In this document: positions 5,623-6,286 of the stretch, piece by piece
How the letters are laid out: the number at the start of each line of letters is the position of its first letter
How positions within the stretch are numbered: position 1 is the first letter of the stretch
DNA from: Christensenella sp. UBA7102
Lineage (GTDB): Bacteria > Bacillota > Clostridia > Christensenellales > UBA1750
NCBI GenBank assembly: GCA_002492415.1
Contig: DKYK01000003.1
Span: 1 to 6,286 of the forward strand
DNA length: 6,286 bases
Reading direction: 5' to 3'
Position numbers and translations under genes: made by a program
The notes under the pieces: generated by a model
Databases searched by the model: none
Seen by the model: only the letters and a program-made list of their open reading frames with translations
What the model was told of the DNA's origin: nothing

Positions 5623-6212
5623 TGCGGCTGCGGCGGGGTTTTGGCGGCCTTGGGCTTTTTGGGGGCGTAATGTGCATCGCGCTTTTGCGCAGTGAACACA
5701 ATGTATCCATCCAGCTGCTCAGCGTGCACGCCGCCAAAGATTGCGGTCAGTTTTTTGCGGTACCACAGCTCACGCTTAACTACCATGACCAGTTTCCCGC
5801 CGACTTTGAGACGATTGAAGCCCTTTTCAATAAATTTTTTTGCAACGGAAAAGTCTGCGTGATAGGGCGGATTGGAAAGGATCCAGTCAAAGTCCGTAGC
5901 GTTCACGGCATCCAGCGCATCTCCGCAGACGATGTGCACGCCGGGCACATCGTTTCGCGCCGCATTTTCCCGGGCATAGCGCACAGCCAGCGGATCGACA
6001 TCCGTCAGCCACACGCTCTCTTCACCCAGGAGTTTTGCAGCCGCGATGCCCACCAAACCAGCGCCGCAGCCAAGGTCCAACAGCCGCTGCCCCGGAGCAA
6101 GATGGACGCAGGACGCCATCGCCCGTGTGCCAGCATCTGCGCCAGAGGGCGAAAACAGCCCGGGCTGCGCGTCGATGAACACGGGAATGCCCCAAAGCGT
6201 TGCTTCATACAT
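5601..6212 (-). CDS. RsmC/YbxB-like class I SAM-dependent methyltransferase
   Basis: This 203-residue protein is a Rossmann-fold methyltransferase of the MTS (small-subunit guanine methyltransferase) type and probably methylates an N2 of guanine in rRNA. GLFSPSGADAGTR (18-30) matches the pre-motif region of RsmC. Motif I is LDLGCGAGLVG (45-55), which binds SAM. TDVDP (70-74) carries the acidic residue after beta-2. SNPPYH (113-118) is the NPPY motif that holds the target amino group. The fold ends near residue 178; a Lys/Pro/Arg-rich tail of about 25 residues follows and may contact RNA. The ATG at 6212 has GAGG 9 bases upstream. It is half the size of E. coli RsmC because it lacks the duplicated N-terminal domain, as in the Firmicutes YbxB form. 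The exact target is not shown by the sequence. Confidence 0.9.
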   Translation of the reverse strand: MYEATLWGIPVFIDAQPGLFSPSGADAGTRAMASCVHLAPGQRLLDLGCGAGLVGIAAAKLLGEESVWLTDVDPLAVRYARENAARNDVPGVHIVCGDALDAVNATDFDWILSNPPYHADFSVAKKFIEKGFNRLKVGGKLVMVVKRELWYRKKLTAIFGGVHAEQLDGYIVFTAQKRDAHYAPKKPKAAKTPPQPQKKRRKP

Positions 6213-6255
6213 AATTAAACGCCTCGCTTTCGCGTGATTGGACGTATAGGCAAAG

Positions 6256-6285
6256 AAAATGCGGTCAATTCTAGTAATTGACCGC
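6256..6285 (-). terminator. Perfect inverted repeat, probable terminator of a gene to the right
   Basis: GCGGTCAATT (6261-6270) and AATTGACCGC (6276-6285) form a 10-bp stem with a 5-base loop. On the minus strand it is followed by ATTTTCTTT, a fair U-rich tail, so it could end a leftward gene outside the window. An operator for the methyltransferase gene is the alternative. The window ends one base beyond the stem, so a rightward U tract cannot be checked. Confidence 0.55.
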
Positions 6286-6286
6286 C

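Noticed and set aside
5577..6218. 213-codon plus-strand frame antisense to the methyltransferase
   Set aside because: It starts inside the shared terminator, and the opposite strand encodes a clear SAM-binding motif and NPPY motif.
6243..6268. Promoter for the methyltransferase (TTGACC and TATACG on the minus strand)
   Set aside because: The spacer is only 14 bases and the -10 matches four of six positions; not enough to call.

Overview
The window looks like ordinary chromosome from a moderately GC-rich member of the Bacillota, probably a gut-type Clostridia lineage. The evidence is strong AGGAGG/GGAG ribosome binding sites 7-9 bases before most starts, compact operons, hairpin-plus-U terminators after most transcription units, a tRNA with encoded CCA, and protein families typical of that group. 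The species cannot be named from this sequence. No complete mobile element, CRISPR array, phage gene or clear defence system is visible, and I do not see a convincing undescribed system.

Layout, left to right. The window opens inside a tRNA-Leu(CAG) gene (+), followed by its terminator. A GC-poor GNAT acetyltransferase gene (+) follows with its own terminator. It converges on a four-gene minus-strand operon that reads from about 4780 down to 850: an RluA-family pseudouridine synthase, a GPH-family sugar:cation symporter, a PIG-L-type zinc deacetylase (overlapping the symporter by ATGA) and a DUF4375/DMP19-like protein, closed by a strong GC-rich terminator. The operon has a good extended -10 promoter at 4785-4813. 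Divergent from it is a cytoplasmic cyclophilin peptidyl-prolyl isomerase (+) with its own TATAAT box. The cyclophilin converges on an RsmC/YbxB-like methyltransferase (-), and the two share a bidirectional terminator that contains the methyltransferase stop codon. A perfect inverted repeat, probably the terminator of a gene lying outside the window, sits at the right edge.

How the genes may work together. The tightly linked symporter and deacetylase suggest uptake of a glycoside or amino-sugar conjugate and its deacetylation in the cytoplasm; the substrate is unknown. The pseudouridine synthase and the methyltransferase are RNA-modification enzymes, and the cyclophilin is a folding enzyme; all three are housekeeping. 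The GNAT gene is the only clear compositional outlier (about 41% GC in three sampled 60-base lines, against 65% in one sampled line of the neighbouring operon). It sits directly behind a tRNA gene, so it is the best candidate for recent acquisition.
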